64,000 bases of DNA from Salinarimonas sp052380005 (GCA_052380005.1 JBQTCJ010000005.1); one strand, 5' to 3'. Shown: positions 9,152-17,138, counted from the first letter of the stretch. Translations and numbers: made by a program. Notes: generated from the sequence alone by a model not told the origin.

Positions 9152-10426
9152 ATGTCGACCTTCATGCTCGCCGGCATGGTCTTCTTCATCGCGCTCGGCG
9201 CCCCGATCGCCATCGCCATCCTGGCCGCCTCGATCGGCGGCATCGCCTTCTTCACGCCGTTGCCGCTCGTCCTCGTCGCGCAGAAGCTGATGACGACGAT
9301 CGATTCGTTTCCGCTGATGGCGATCCCGTTCTTCATCCTCGCCGGCAACCTGATGGAGGCGGGGGGCATCTCGCGCCGCCTCGTCGAGTTCGCCAAGGCG
9401 CTGGTGGGCGGCGTGCAGGGCGGCCTCGCCGCGTCGTGCGTGCTCACCTGCATGATCTTCGCCTCGGTGTCCGGCTCATCGGTGGCGACGACCTTCGCCA
9501 TCGGCGCGATCATCATCCCGGCCATGGTCAAGCACGGCTACCCGAAGACCTTCGGCGCGAGCCTGCAGGCGACCTCGGCCGAGCTCGGCGTGATCATCCC
9601 GCCCTCGATCCCGCTCATCCTCTACGGCGTCGCCGCCGAGGTCTCGATCGGGGAGCTGTTCGTCGGCGGCATCGGGCCGGGGCTGCTCATCGGCGCGGCG
9701 CTGATCCTCTACGTCCTCGTCGCCTGCCGCATCAACGGCTGGGGCAAGGAGGACCACATCGGGCGCCTGCCGCTGCTGGCGGCGACGCGCCAGGCCGCGT
9801 GGGCGCTCGCGATGCCGGTGATCATCATCGGCGGCATCTACCAGGGCGTATTCACGCCGACCGAGGCCTCCGTCGTCGCCGTCGTCTACGCGCTCCTCGT
9901 CGGGACGCTCGTCTACCGGGCGATCTCCTTGCGCGACCTCGTCGGCGTGCTGCGCCGCTCGGTGATCTCGTCGACGATCATCATGTTCATCATCGCGGCG
10001 GCGGGGCTGTTCTCTTTCCTGATCACCCGCGCCGGCGTGCCGGCGGCGATCTCCGCCTGGATCACGAGCGTGGTGTCCGACCCGGCGATGTTCCTCCTCG
10101 CGGTGAACGTCTTCCTGTTCCTGGTGGGCATGTTCATCGAGACCTCGGCGGCGATCATCGTGCTCGCGCCGATCCTCGCGCCGGTCGCGATCGCCTTCGG
10201 CGTCGACCCGGTTCACTTCGGGCTGATCATGGTCGTCAACCTGGCGCTCGGGATGATCACGCCGCCCTTCGGGGTCAATCTCTTCGCCGCATGCCAGGTG
10301 GCGCAAGTTCCCCTGGAGCGGATCATCCGCCATCTCGTACCCTTCGTCCTCGTGGTGGTGACGTGCCTGATGATCATCACCTACGTCCCCGAGCTGACGC
10401 TGTTCTTCCGTAACCTCGCCTATTGA
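9152..10426 (+). CDS. dctM: TRAP transporter large permease (DctM family)
   Basis: 424-residue inner-membrane protein with about 11-12 predicted helices and the DctM signatures FPLMAIPFFILAGNLMEAGG, SVSGSSVATTFAIGAI and GVIIPPSIPLILYGV, where the re-entrant hairpins of the transport site lie. It performs sodium-driven uptake of the solute delivered by DctP. Its end lies 8 bases before the aldehyde dehydrogenase start, so transport and catabolism are co-transcribed. Confidence 0.94.
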   Translation: MSTFMLAGMVFFIALGAPIAIAILAASIGGIAFFTPLPLVLVAQKLMTTIDSFPLMAIPFFILAGNLMEAGGISRRLVEFAKALVGGVQGGLAASCVLTCMIFASVSGSSVATTFAIGAIIIPAMVKHGYPKTFGASLQATSAELGVIIPPSIPLILYGVAAEVSIGELFVGGIGPGLLIGAALILYVLVACRINGWGKEDHIGRLPLLAATRQAAWALAMPVIIIGGIYQGVFTPTEASVVAVVYALLVGTLVYRAISLRDLVGVLRRSVISSTIIMFIIAAAGLFSFLITRAGVPAAISAWITSVVSDPAMFLLAVNVFLFLVGMFIETSAAIIVLAPILAPVAIAFGVDPVHFGLIMVVNLALGMITPPFGVNLFAACQVAQVPLERIIRHLVPFVLVVVTCLMIITYVPELTLFFRNLAY

Positions 10427-10434
10427 GAGCGACC

Positions 10435-11880
10435 ATGACCGTTCCCGCGCCCAAGCTGCTCATCGGCGGCGTCTTTCAGGATGCCGCCGCGGGCGAGCGC
10501 ATCCCCGTCATCGATCCCTCGACCGGCGAGCCGCTCGGCGAGCTCGCCCGCGGCCGCGCGGCCGACGTCGAGGCCGCCGTCAGGGCGGCCAAGGTGGCGC
10601 TCGACGGGCCCTGGGGCCGCATGACGGCGACCGAGCGCGGGCGCATCCTCACGCGAATCGCCCAGGGCATCCTCGACCGGGCCACCGACCTCGCGATCCT
10701 GGAGGCGCGCGACGTCGGCAAGCCGCACGCTCAGGCCAAGGCCGACGCGCTCGCCTGCGCGCGCTATTTCGAGTTCTACGGCGGCGCCGCCGACAAGGTC
10801 CATGGCGACACCATACCCTACCAGGCCGGCTACCAGGTGATGACCTGGTACGAGCCGCACGGCGTCACCGGGCACATCGTGCCGTGGAACTACCCGATGC
10901 AGATCATCGGGCGCTCTGTGGGCGCGGCGCTCGCCATGGGCAACGCCTGCGTCGTCAAGCCCGGCGAGGACGCCTCCCTCACCGCGCTGATGATCGGCAA
11001 GATCGCGCTCGAGGCCGGCCTGCCCGACGGCGCGCTCAACATCGTCACCGGCTACGGCGAGGAGGCGGGCGCACCGCTCGCCTCGCATCCCGACGTGGCG
11101 CACGTCTCCTTCACCGGCTCCGTGCTGGTCGGCCAGAAGATCCAGGAGATGGCGGCGCGCAACGTCGTGCCCGTCACCCTGGAGCTCGGCGGCAAGTCGC
11201 CCCAGCTCGTCTTCGCCGACGCCGATCTCGAGGCGGCTCTGCCCTTCCTGGTGCGCGCCTCGGTGCAGAACGCCGGCCAGACCTGCTCGGCCGGGTCGCG
11301 CATCCTCATCGAGCGGCCGATCTGGGACACGGTGGTCTCGGCGCTGGTCGAGCGCTTCTCGGCGCTCACCGTCGGGCCCGCGCTCGACGATCCCGACGTC
11401 GGCCCCATCGTCAACGCCCGGCAGCGCGATCGCGTGAAGGGCTTCATCGCGCGCGCCGAGGCCGGCGGCGCGAAGGTGCTGGCGCGGGGCCGCGTGCTGG
11501 ACGACGCGCCGGACGGTGGCTTCTACGTCGCGCCCGCGCTGTTCGGGCCCGTCGACCCGGACGCCGAGCTCGCCCGCGACGAGATCTTCGGCCCGGTCCT
11601 CTCGCTCGTCCCCTTCGAGGGCGAGGAGGAGGCGGTTCGCATCGCAAACGGCACCGACTACGGCCTCGTCGCCGGCGTCTGGACCCGCGACGGCGGGCGC
11701 CAGCTGCGCATGGCCAAGCGCCTGCGCGCGGGCCAGGTCTTCGTCAACAATTACGGCGCCGGCGGCGGCGTCGAGCTGCCCTTCGGCGGCGTCGGCAAGT
11801 CGGGCCACGGCCGCGAGAAGGGCTTCGAGGCCCTCTACGGCTTCGCCCAGCTGAAGACCGTGGCGGTGAAGTACGAGTGA
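10435..11880 (+). CDS. NAD(P)-dependent aldehyde dehydrogenase
   Basis: 481-residue member of the ALDH superfamily. It shows PWNYPMQIIGRSVGAALAMGN (cofactor and oxyanion Asn), FTGSVLVGQKI, the general base Glu in TLELGGKSPQ and the nucleophile Cys in NAGQTCSAGSR. The C-terminal EIFGPVLSLVPF and LPFGGVGKSGHGREKG blocks are intact. The frame opens with TTG at 10423, but the ATG at 10435 is preceded by gagag and is preferred. It probably oxidises an aldehyde derived from the imported compound; the substrate is unknown. Confidence 0.92.
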   Translation: MTVPAPKLLIGGVFQDAAAGERIPVIDPSTGEPLGELARGRAADVEAAVRAAKVALDGPWGRMTATERGRILTRIAQGILDRATDLAILEARDVGKPHAQAKADALACARYFEFYGGAADKVHGDTIPYQAGYQVMTWYEPHGVTGHIVPWNYPMQIIGRSVGAALAMGNACVVKPGEDASLTALMIGKIALEAGLPDGALNIVTGYGEEAGAPLASHPDVAHVSFTGSVLVGQKIQEMAARNVVPVTLELGGKSPQLVFADADLEAALPFLVRASVQNAGQTCSAGSRILIERPIWDTVVSALVERFSALTVGPALDDPDVGPIVNARQRDRVKGFIARAEAGGAKVLARGRVLDDAPDGGFYVAPALFGPVDPDAELARDEIFGPVLSLVPFEGEEEAVRIANGTDYGLVAGVWTRDGGRQLRMAKRLRAGQVFVNNYGAGGGVELPFGGVGKSGHGREKGFEALYGFAQLKTVAVKYE

Positions 11881-11886
11881 GAAATG

Positions 11887-12052
11887 CTCCCCTCTCCCTC
11901 GCGGAGAGGGGCTGGGGGTGTGGGGCGTTCAGGGCCGATCACGGGGTCGATGCAGGTCTCTGCGGATGTCGTGCGGCATGAGCGTCGAGATCGTTCTGCA
12001 CGCCCCCCACCCCCGACCCCTCCCCACCAGGGGGAGGGGAGACCGTCGGCGG
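11887..12052 (+). repeat. Intergenic repeat family, copy A
   Basis: About 166 bases bounded by ctcccctctccctcg-cggagaggggc hairpin on the left and cccctcccc-accag-gggaggggaga hairpin on the right, with a conserved core gtcgatgca...gtcgtgcggcatgagcgtc. Copies B (40333-40508) and C (42279-42405, reversed and shortened) share these blocks. It lies between the ALDH and SDR genes. Confidence 0.65.
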
Positions 12053-12101
12053 CTGCCATCGACGGCGCGGAACTACGTTCAACAGCGGGAAGGACAACAC
12101 C

Positions 12102-12851
12102 ATGCGTCTGGCAGGCAAGGTCGCCGTCATCACCGGGGCGGGCTCCGGGTTCGGCGAGGGGATGGCGAAGCTGTTCGCGCGCGAGGGCGCGAAGGTGATC
12201 GTCGGCGACATCGCCGAGGAGGGCGGGCGCCGGGTCGCCGCCGAGATCGGCGAGGCCGCGCGCTTCGTCAAGGCGGACGTGACGAAGGCCGCCGACGTGC
12301 AGGCCATGGTCGACGAGGCGAGGAGCGCCTTCGGGCGGCTCGACATCCTCGTCAACAACGCCGGCTTCGCGCATCGCAACAGGCCGATGCTCGAGGTCGA
12401 CGAGGAGACCTTCGACCGGATCTACGCCGTCAACGTCAAGGCGATCTTCCACGGCGCGCACGCGGCGATCCCGGTCTTCCGGGAGCAGGGCGGGGGCGGG
12501 GTGATCCTCAACATCGCCTCGACGGCGGGCGTGCGCCCGCGCCCGGGCCTCGTCTGGTACAACGGCTCGAAGGGGGCCGCGATCACGCTCACCCGCGCCA
12601 TGGCGGTGGAACTCGCCCCGGAGAGGATCCGGGTCGTCGCCATCAACCCCGTCGCCGGCGAGACGGGCATGCTCGCCACCTTCCTCGGCGAGGACACCGA
12701 GGCGCGTCGCGACCAGTTCCGCGCGACCATCCCCATGGGCCGCCTCTCGCAGCCCGCCGACATCGCCAACGCGGCGCTGTTCCTGTGCTCGGACGAGGCG
12801 GCGTTCCTGACGGGCGTCTGCATGGAGGTCGACGGCGGGCGCTGCATCTGA
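12102..12851 (+). CDS. SDR-family oxidoreductase
   Basis: 249-residue classical short-chain dehydrogenase. The NAD(P) site is TGAGSGFGEGMAKLF (13-27 region), the NNAG motif is present (VNNAGFAHRN), and the catalytic Ser and Tyr-x3-Lys are in NIASTAGVRPR and WYNGSKGAAI. It ends in CMEVDGGRCI, the usual SDR tail. It probably oxidises or reduces the hydroxyl/keto group of the sugar-acid intermediate handled by the upstream operon. A purine-rich site (ggaaggacaacacc) precedes the ATG. The repeat before it may allow separate regulation. Confidence 0.9.
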   Translation: MRLAGKVAVITGAGSGFGEGMAKLFAREGAKVIVGDIAEEGGRRVAAEIGEAARFVKADVTKAADVQAMVDEARSAFGRLDILVNNAGFAHRNRPMLEVDEETFDRIYAVNVKAIFHGAHAAIPVFREQGGGGVILNIASTAGVRPRPGLVWYNGSKGAAITLTRAMAVELAPERIRVVAINPVAGETGMLATFLGEDTEARRDQFRATIPMGRLSQPADIANAALFLCSDEAAFLTGVCMEVDGGRCI

Positions 12852-13095
12852 CGCCGAAACCTCCGACCGGGGTATCCTTCGCGCAGGCGGGCCGCGCGGC
12901 CACGCGGTGGGACGAGCGTCGCGGACGCGGCAGCCGCCGCTCGCCTGCCCCGGCGGGGTGTCCGTAACGACACGGACCCGAAAAGCGGAATGCCGAGGGG
13001 GCGGGCCGCCGCCTGGGCATGCCGCACAAATCTTTGCCACGTATTGTTTTTCTCCGCGCGCGCGACGTCGCGCGGCGATGCTTCTGCTTCCTGAG

Positions 13096-13113
13096 TGTCA
13101 ACTCAACCTTACA
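13096..13113 (+). promoter_or_regulatory. PpsR/CrtJ operator 1
   Basis: TGT-N12-ACA exact match (TGTCAACTCAACCTTACA). PpsR/CrtJ represses bch, crt and puc genes in aerobic light through this palindrome. It lies 8 bases upstream of a second copy, the spacing used for cooperative tetramer binding. Confidence 0.8.
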
Positions 13114-13121
13114 GTAATAGC

Positions 13122-13139
13122 TGTAACAAAACATTGACA
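13122..13139 (+). promoter_or_regulatory. PpsR/CrtJ operator 2 overlapping -35
   Basis: Second exact TGT-N12-ACA (TGTAACAAAACATTGACA). Its last six bases are the TTGACA -35 hexamer of the puc promoter, so bound repressor would block RNA polymerase directly. Confidence 0.8.
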
Positions 13140-13162
13140 CTGCAAGAGCTCGGCCATAGGAT
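13134..13162 (+). promoter_or_regulatory. pucBA promoter
   Basis: TTGACA (13134-13139), 17-base spacer, TAGGAT (13157-13162). The -35 is a perfect consensus. Transcription should start near 13169, about 47 bases before pucB. Confidence 0.75.
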
Positions 13163-13215
13163 GCGAGTGCCTGACCGGGCTCATTCCCGCAGGCGATTCC
13201 GAAAGGAGCGTGCGC

Positions 13216-13395
13216 ATGCACAGCGAAAAGCAGACGCTGGATATCGATGATCCGGATCGCATCTGGCCCACCGGGCTGACCATTCGTGAATCCGAGGAGC
13301 TCCACAAGCACGTCATCGACGGCGCGCGGGTGTTCTTCGTGATCGCGCTGATCGCCCACATCCTCGCCTTCGTGTTCACGCCCTGGGGCGGATGA
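13216..13395 (+). CDS. pucB: Light-harvesting LH2 (B800-850 type) beta subunit
   Basis: 59-residue single-helix antenna apoprotein of the inner (intracytoplasmic) membrane. The segment IWPTGLTIRESEELHKHVID is characteristic of LH2 beta rather than LH1 (PufB). His48 in IALIAHILAF is the B850 bacteriochlorophyll ligand and His30 is the conserved second histidine; the transmembrane helix spans about 37-55. A GTG lies 6 bases upstream, but ATG at 13216 has aaaggag at the right distance. pucA follows 10 bases later. Confidence 0.95.
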   Translation: MHSEKQTLDIDDPDRIWPTGLTIRESEELHKHVIDGARVFFVIALIAHILAFVFTPWGG

Positions 13396-13405
13396 GGAGA
13401 ACGTC

Positions 13406-13549
13406 ATGAATCAAGGTCGTATCTGGTGCGTCGTGAGCCCGACCGTGGGGCTGCCGCTCTTCCTCGGAAGCGTGGCCCTCATCGCGTTCGTGGTCCACTT
13501 CGCGATCCTCGACAACACCACCTGGTTCGCCGCCTACTGGGGCGGCTGA
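13406..13549 (+). CDS. pucA: Light-harvesting LH2 alpha subunit
   Basis: A 47-residue protein. It reads MNQGRIWCVVSPTVGLPLFL at the N-terminus, the classic LH2 alpha start, then a single helix (about 13-35) with His31 as bacteriochlorophyll ligand, and ends TTWFAAYWGG. It pairs with PucB to form the peripheral antenna ring. The C-terminal tail is short compared with purple-bacterial PucA proteins of about 53-60 residues. GAGGAG at 13394-13399 overlaps the pucB stop and serves as its ribosome site. Confidence 0.95.
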   Translation: MNQGRIWCVVSPTVGLPLFLGSVALIAFVVHFAILDNTTWFAAYWGG

Positions 13550-13584
13550 CACGGACGGCCGATCCCCCGGGCCGCCTTCGCGGA

Positions 13585-13608
13585 GGGGCGGGCGCACGCA
13601 CCCGCCCC
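13585..13608 (+). terminator. Intercistronic hairpin behind pucBA
   Basis: GGGGCGGG-cgcacgca-CCCGCCCC, a perfect 8-base stem starting 36 bases after pucA. In other purple bacteria a stem-loop here stabilises the abundant pucBA message and reduces read-through to pucC; the same role is inferred. Confidence 0.6.
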
Positions 13609-13788
13609 CTGCGGCCCTCCGGCGCGAGGCCCGCCCGCCCTCGATCGACGGGCGGTGCGTGATCGACGGAGGCAGCGCGCGCTCGCGCGCGCGACGTGAT
13701 TCGCATGAGTGATCGCGCGAGTGATCGCATGCCGGTTTCGGCGGGCCGCGCGATGCGGCCCGGACCCGGCGGGAACGGGAGAGCGCAC

Positions 13789-14574
13789 ATGGATTCGGGG
13801 TCCACACAGGTCATCGGCATCTTCCGCTCCGAGCCCGCGGCCGACGCCGTGGACGCCGCCCTCGCGCAGGCCGGCTTCGAGGAGCGCCGGGTGATCCGCC
13901 CGCAGCCGCGCGTCGCCGCCGGCGGTGAGGGCGTGGGAGAGAGTGTGGGCGAAAGCGCTATCGCCGAGGCGCCCATCGCGGCACCCGCGATCTCGGCATC
14001 GGCGCTCGACGCCGCCGCCGTGCGCGCCGCCGTCGCGGACGGGTACCTGCCGGGCGCGCTCTCGCGGGCCTATGTCGGCCTGCTCGAGGCCGGCGCGGTC
14101 GTGGTGAGCGTCAAGGCCCCCTTCGGCGAGGGCGCGGCGGCAGAGGCGATCGTGCGCGACGCGGACGGCTGCGAGCCGGCACCGGAGGCGCCGCCCCCGC
14201 GCAACCCGGCCCCCTTCTCCACGGGCTTCGGCATCCCGGTGCTCACGCGCACGCGCTCGCGCACGGAGCTGATTCCGAAGTGGTCGTTCTCCGATTTCCT
14301 CGGGATCCGCGTTCTCTCGGGAAATCGCGCGCCGCTCTCGCGTGCGCTGGGCATGGCGACGCTGTCGGGCAAGCCGGCGGAGCGCAAGAGCACGAGCTTC
14401 GGCCTGCCGCTCCTGGCCGGCGGCGCCGCGCCGCTGTCGTCGTCGTTCGGCCTGTCGACGCTGAGCACGCCCAAGCGCGCGTGGGAGACGAGCTTCGGCA
14501 TGCCGCTGCTCACGCGTTCGGCCGCACCACTGTCCTCCCTCCTCGGGCTGCCGGTGCTCACCAGGAAGCAGTAG
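13789..14574 (+). CDS. Unrecognised LH2-operon protein with 16-residue G-x-x-x-L repeats
   Basis: 261 residues, in the position between pucA and pucC. Residues 1-130 resemble a small alpha/beta stress-protein-like fold (VIGIFRSEPAADAVDAALAQ; then a second block DGYLPGALSRAYVGLLEAGAV) of the YflT type, but this link is weak. After a proline-rich linker (131-143) come seven copies of G-[ILM]-x-x-L with glycines at 148, 172, 188, 205, 221, 237 and 253, alternating with APLS segments. There is no signal peptide or long membrane helix. ATG at 13789 follows gggagag; the frame is open further upstream. It may be an antenna assembly or regulatory factor (inference from position only). Confidence 0.8.
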   Translation: MDSGSTQVIGIFRSEPAADAVDAALAQAGFEERRVIRPQPRVAAGGEGVGESVGESAIAEAPIAAPAISASALDAAAVRAAVADGYLPGALSRAYVGLLEAGAVVVSVKAPFGEGAAAEAIVRDADGCEPAPEAPPPRNPAPFSTGFGIPVLTRTRSRTELIPKWSFSDFLGIRVLSGNRAPLSRALGMATLSGKPAERKSTSFGLPLLAGGAAPLSSSFGLSTLSTPKRAWETSFGMPLLTRSAAPLSSLLGLPVLTRKQ

Positions 14575-14617
14575 CCGCGCCCCGAAGGCGCGCGCTCGTC
14601 ACCCCGCGAGGACGCAG

Positions 14618-16090
14618 ATGATCTCCCTGCGGAGTCGATTGGTGTCCGTATGGTCGGGTCTCGGCCCGCGCTGGCTGCCCTTCGCCGACGTCGCGACGCC
14701 GGATCTCCCCCTCGCACGCCTCCTGCGGCTGTCGCTGTTCCAGGTCTCCGTGGGGATGACGCTCGTCCTCCTCGTCGGCACGCTCAACCGCGTGATGATC
14801 GTCGAGCTCGGCGTCGCAGCGAGCGTGGTCGCCGTGATGGTGGCGCTGCCGGTCGTCGCCGCTCCTTTCCGCGCGCTGATCGGCCACCGCTCCGACACGC
14901 ATCGCTGCGCGCTCGGCTGGCGGCGCACGCCCTTCGTCTGGAAGGCGACGCAGCTCCAGTTCGGCGGCTACGCCATCATGCCCTTCGCGCTCCTCGTCCT
15001 CGCCGGCGCCGGGCACGCGGCGGACGCCCCGGCCTGGCTCGGGCTCGGCGCCGCCGCGCTCGCCTTCCTGCTGGTCGGCGCGGGCGCGCACGTCCTCCAG
15101 ACCGCGGGCCTCGCGCTCGCCACCGACCTGACCCCGCCGGAATCCCATCCGCGGGTGGTGGGGCTCATGTACGTCACGCTGCTGATGGGCATGATCGCGA
15201 GCGCCCTCGTCTTCGGCGCGGCGCTCGAGGACTTCACGCCGGGCCGCCTCGTGCAGGTGATCCAGGGCGCGGCCGTCGCCTGTATCGTGCTGAACGGCAT
15301 CGCCTTCTGGAAGCAGGAGCCGCGGGACGCGCAGCGTGGCCGCGCGCGCGCCCCCGATCCGAGCTTCGCCGAGAGCTGGGCGCGGTTCCGCGCCGGCGGG
15401 CGGGCCATGCGCCGGCTCGTGGTGGTCGGCGTCGGCACGATGGCCTTCGGGATGGCCGACGTGCTGCTCGAGCCCTTCGGCGGCCAAGTGCTCGACTGGA
15501 GCGTCGCGGCCACGACGAAGCTCACCGCGCTCCTGGCGCTCGGCGGCCTCGCCGGCTTCGCCGTCGCCTCCCGGGTACTCGGCCGCGGCGGCGATCCGTA
15601 CCGCCTCACCCTCGTCGCCGCGGCGATCGGCGTGCCGGCCTTCGGTCTCGTCATCGTCGCGGCCCCCACCGGCTTCGCCGCCACGTTCCTCGCCGGCAAC
15701 GTCCTCATCGGCTTCGGCGCGGCGCTGTTAGGGCACGCGACGCTAACCGCCACGATGAGCCTCGCGCCGCCCGGCCAGGCGGGCCTCGCGCTCGGCGCCT
15801 GGGGCGCCGTGCAGGCCACCGCGGCGGGCGTCGCGCTGGCGCTCGCGGGCGTCATCCGCGACGTGGTGACGCTCGCGACGGGCACCCTGGAGACGGCGGC
15901 CCCCTTCGGCGGTGCGGCGGCGGGCTACGTCACGGTCTACGCGCTCGAGATCCTGCTCCTCGTCGTCACCATCGCCGCGGCGCTGCCGCTCGCGCGGCGC
16001 GCCGCCGGGCGGGCGATGGAGGCGGGAGAGGCGCGGGAGCGCCTCGAGCCGGGCGAGCCCGCCTCCGCCCGCGCGCGGCCCGTGCCATGA
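14618..16090 (+). CDS. pucC: PucC-family (BCH2/LhaA) light-harvesting assembly transporter
   Basis: 490-residue major-facilitator-type membrane protein with about 12 helices. The N-terminal block LPFADVATPDLPLARLLRLSLFQVSVGMTLVLLVGTLNRVMIVEL and IGHRSDTHRCALGWRRTPFVWK are signatures of the PucC/LhaA family, which helps insert bacteriochlorophyll and LH2 subunits into the membrane. LEPFGGQVL is another family block. It comes 43 bases after the repeat-protein gene and overlaps the next ORF (ATGA). PucC and LhaA cannot be separated by sequence alone; position next to pucBA favours PucC. Confidence 0.92.
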   Translation: MISLRSRLVSVWSGLGPRWLPFADVATPDLPLARLLRLSLFQVSVGMTLVLLVGTLNRVMIVELGVAASVVAVMVALPVVAAPFRALIGHRSDTHRCALGWRRTPFVWKATQLQFGGYAIMPFALLVLAGAGHAADAPAWLGLGAAALAFLLVGAGAHVLQTAGLALATDLTPPESHPRVVGLMYVTLLMGMIASALVFGAALEDFTPGRLVQVIQGAAVACIVLNGIAFWKQEPRDAQRGRARAPDPSFAESWARFRAGGRAMRRLVVVGVGTMAFGMADVLLEPFGGQVLDWSVAATTKLTALLALGGLAGFAVASRVLGRGGDPYRLTLVAAAIGVPAFGLVIVAAPTGFAATFLAGNVLIGFGAALLGHATLTATMSLAPPGQAGLALGAWGAVQATAAGVALALAGVIRDVVTLATGTLETAAPFGGAAAGYVTVYALEILLLVVTIAAALPLARRAAGRAMEAGEARERLEPGEPASARARPVP

Positions 16091-16599
16091 GCCTGCGCCC
16101 GATCCTAGAGGCGCCCGACCCGGCGCTGCGCGCCGTCGCGGCCCCGGTCGCGCGCTTCGACGAGACGGTGGCGGCGGCGGTCGCGGACCTGCTCGAGACG
16201 ATGTGCGCCCACCGGGCGGTCGGACTCAGCGCACCACAGATCGGGGACGCGCGCCGCATCGCCGTGATCGACCCGCACGGCGACGGCACCGCACCGGAGG
16301 CCTTCGTCAACCCGCGCCTCGTCGCGCGCGGGCGGGCCTGGGGCTTCGTGCAGGAGAGCTGCCTCTCGCTGCCCGGTGTCGTCGCGAGCGTGTGGCGCGA
16401 CACGCGGGTGCGGGTGTCGGCGCAGGACGCGCAGGGGCGCTCCTTCGAGCGCGACCTCGCCGGGATGGCGGCGGTGAGCCTGCAGCACGAGATCGACCAC
16501 CTCGACGGTCGCCTGTTCGTCGACCGGCTCTCGCCGCTCAGGCGCTGGGCGGTGCGCCGCCGGCTGGGGGCGGCGGCGCTGGGCCCGCCGGCGGCGTGA
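16087..16599 (+). CDS. Second peptide deformylase-like protein
   Basis: 170 residues with all three deformylase motifs: GLSAPQIG (46-53), ESCLS (90-94, metal Cys92; the usual EGCLS has Gly) and QHEIDHLDG (His134, Glu135, His138). The metal and catalytic residues are intact, so activity is likely. The start codon overlaps the pucC stop (ATGA), which couples it to the LH2 operon rather than to fmt. The ribosomal-associated deformylase is encoded at 3475-4035. Its particular substrate is unknown. Confidence 0.85.
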   Translation: MSLRPILEAPDPALRAVAAPVARFDETVAAAVADLLETMCAHRAVGLSAPQIGDARRIAVIDPHGDGTAPEAFVNPRLVARGRAWGFVQESCLSLPGVVASVWRDTRVRVSAQDAQGRSFERDLAGMAAVSLQHEIDHLDGRLFVDRLSPLRRWAVRRRLGAAALGPPAA

Positions 16600-16639
16600 G
16601 GCCGAGTGCCGGCCTGCGCAGCCCTACGGCAACATGAAC

Positions 16640-17074
16640 CTACAGCGGCGCGCCGTCCGCCGTCGGCCAGTAGGTGCCGATGCTCCAGAGATTGCCCTCG
16701 GGATCGCGGAAGGCGAAGTCGCGCGTGCCATAGGGGGTGTCGCGCACCTCGGCGGTGATGGTCGCGCCCGCGGCCTTCGCCCGCGCGAACGCGGCGTCGA
16801 TGTCCGCGACCGCGAGGTAGAGCGCGTCGGTGCGGCGGCCCCCGCGCGGTCCCACCTCGGCGCCGTAGGCGTCGTCGCGCTCCTGGCCGAGCATCAGGAT
16901 CGAGGGACCGAGCACGAGCTCGGCATGGACGACCGGGCCGGCGGCGTCGTCTCCCTCGCGGTAGACGACGCGTTCGCGAAAGCCGAGCGCCGCGACGAGC
17001 CAGGCGATCATCGCCTCGGCATCGGTGCAGCGCAGCGTGGGGAAGAGGCAGGGTGCGGTGTGCGGCGTGCTCAT
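16640..17074 (-). CDS. VOC-superfamily (glyoxalase/bleomycin-resistance-like) protein
   Basis: 144 residues of the vicinal-oxygen-chelate fold: APCLFPTLRCTDAEAMIAWLVAALGF, a middle strand block HAELVLGPSILMLGQ, the helix DIDAAFARAKAAGATI and the closing FAFRDPEGNLWSIGTY. It resembles PhnB/YdeM-like or antibiotic-resistance dioxygenase relatives; no function can be assigned. ATG at 17074 has GGAGG 5 bases upstream; the frame stays open further back. It lies just downstream of an AraC-type regulator in the same direction and is probably co-transcribed. Confidence 0.8.
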   Translation of the reverse strand: MSTPHTAPCLFPTLRCTDAEAMIAWLVAALGFRERVVYREGDDAAGPVVHAELVLGPSILMLGQERDDAYGAEVGPRGGRRTDALYLAVADIDAAFARAKAAGATITAEVRDTPYGTRDFAFRDPEGNLWSIGTYWPTADGAPL

Positions 17075-17138
17075 CGGGTCCTCCATCGTGAGAGGCCCGC
17101 ACGCTACGGCCCGCGAGCGGGTGGGTCTTGACGCTTTG

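Larger units (their letters stand above)
12852..13215 (+). other. SDR-pucB intergenic region with LH2 control sequences
   Basis: 364 bases without a gene. The second half is markedly AT-rich for this window and holds two PpsR-type operators, a sigma-70-like promoter and the pucB ribosome binding site (aaaggag at 13202-13208). The first half shows nothing I can name. Confidence 0.7.

Noticed and set aside
13216..13549. Possible LH1 (pufBA) genes
   Set aside because: Sequence features (IWPTGLTIRESEELH; MNQGRIW) are of LH2 type, and pucC rather than pufLM follows.
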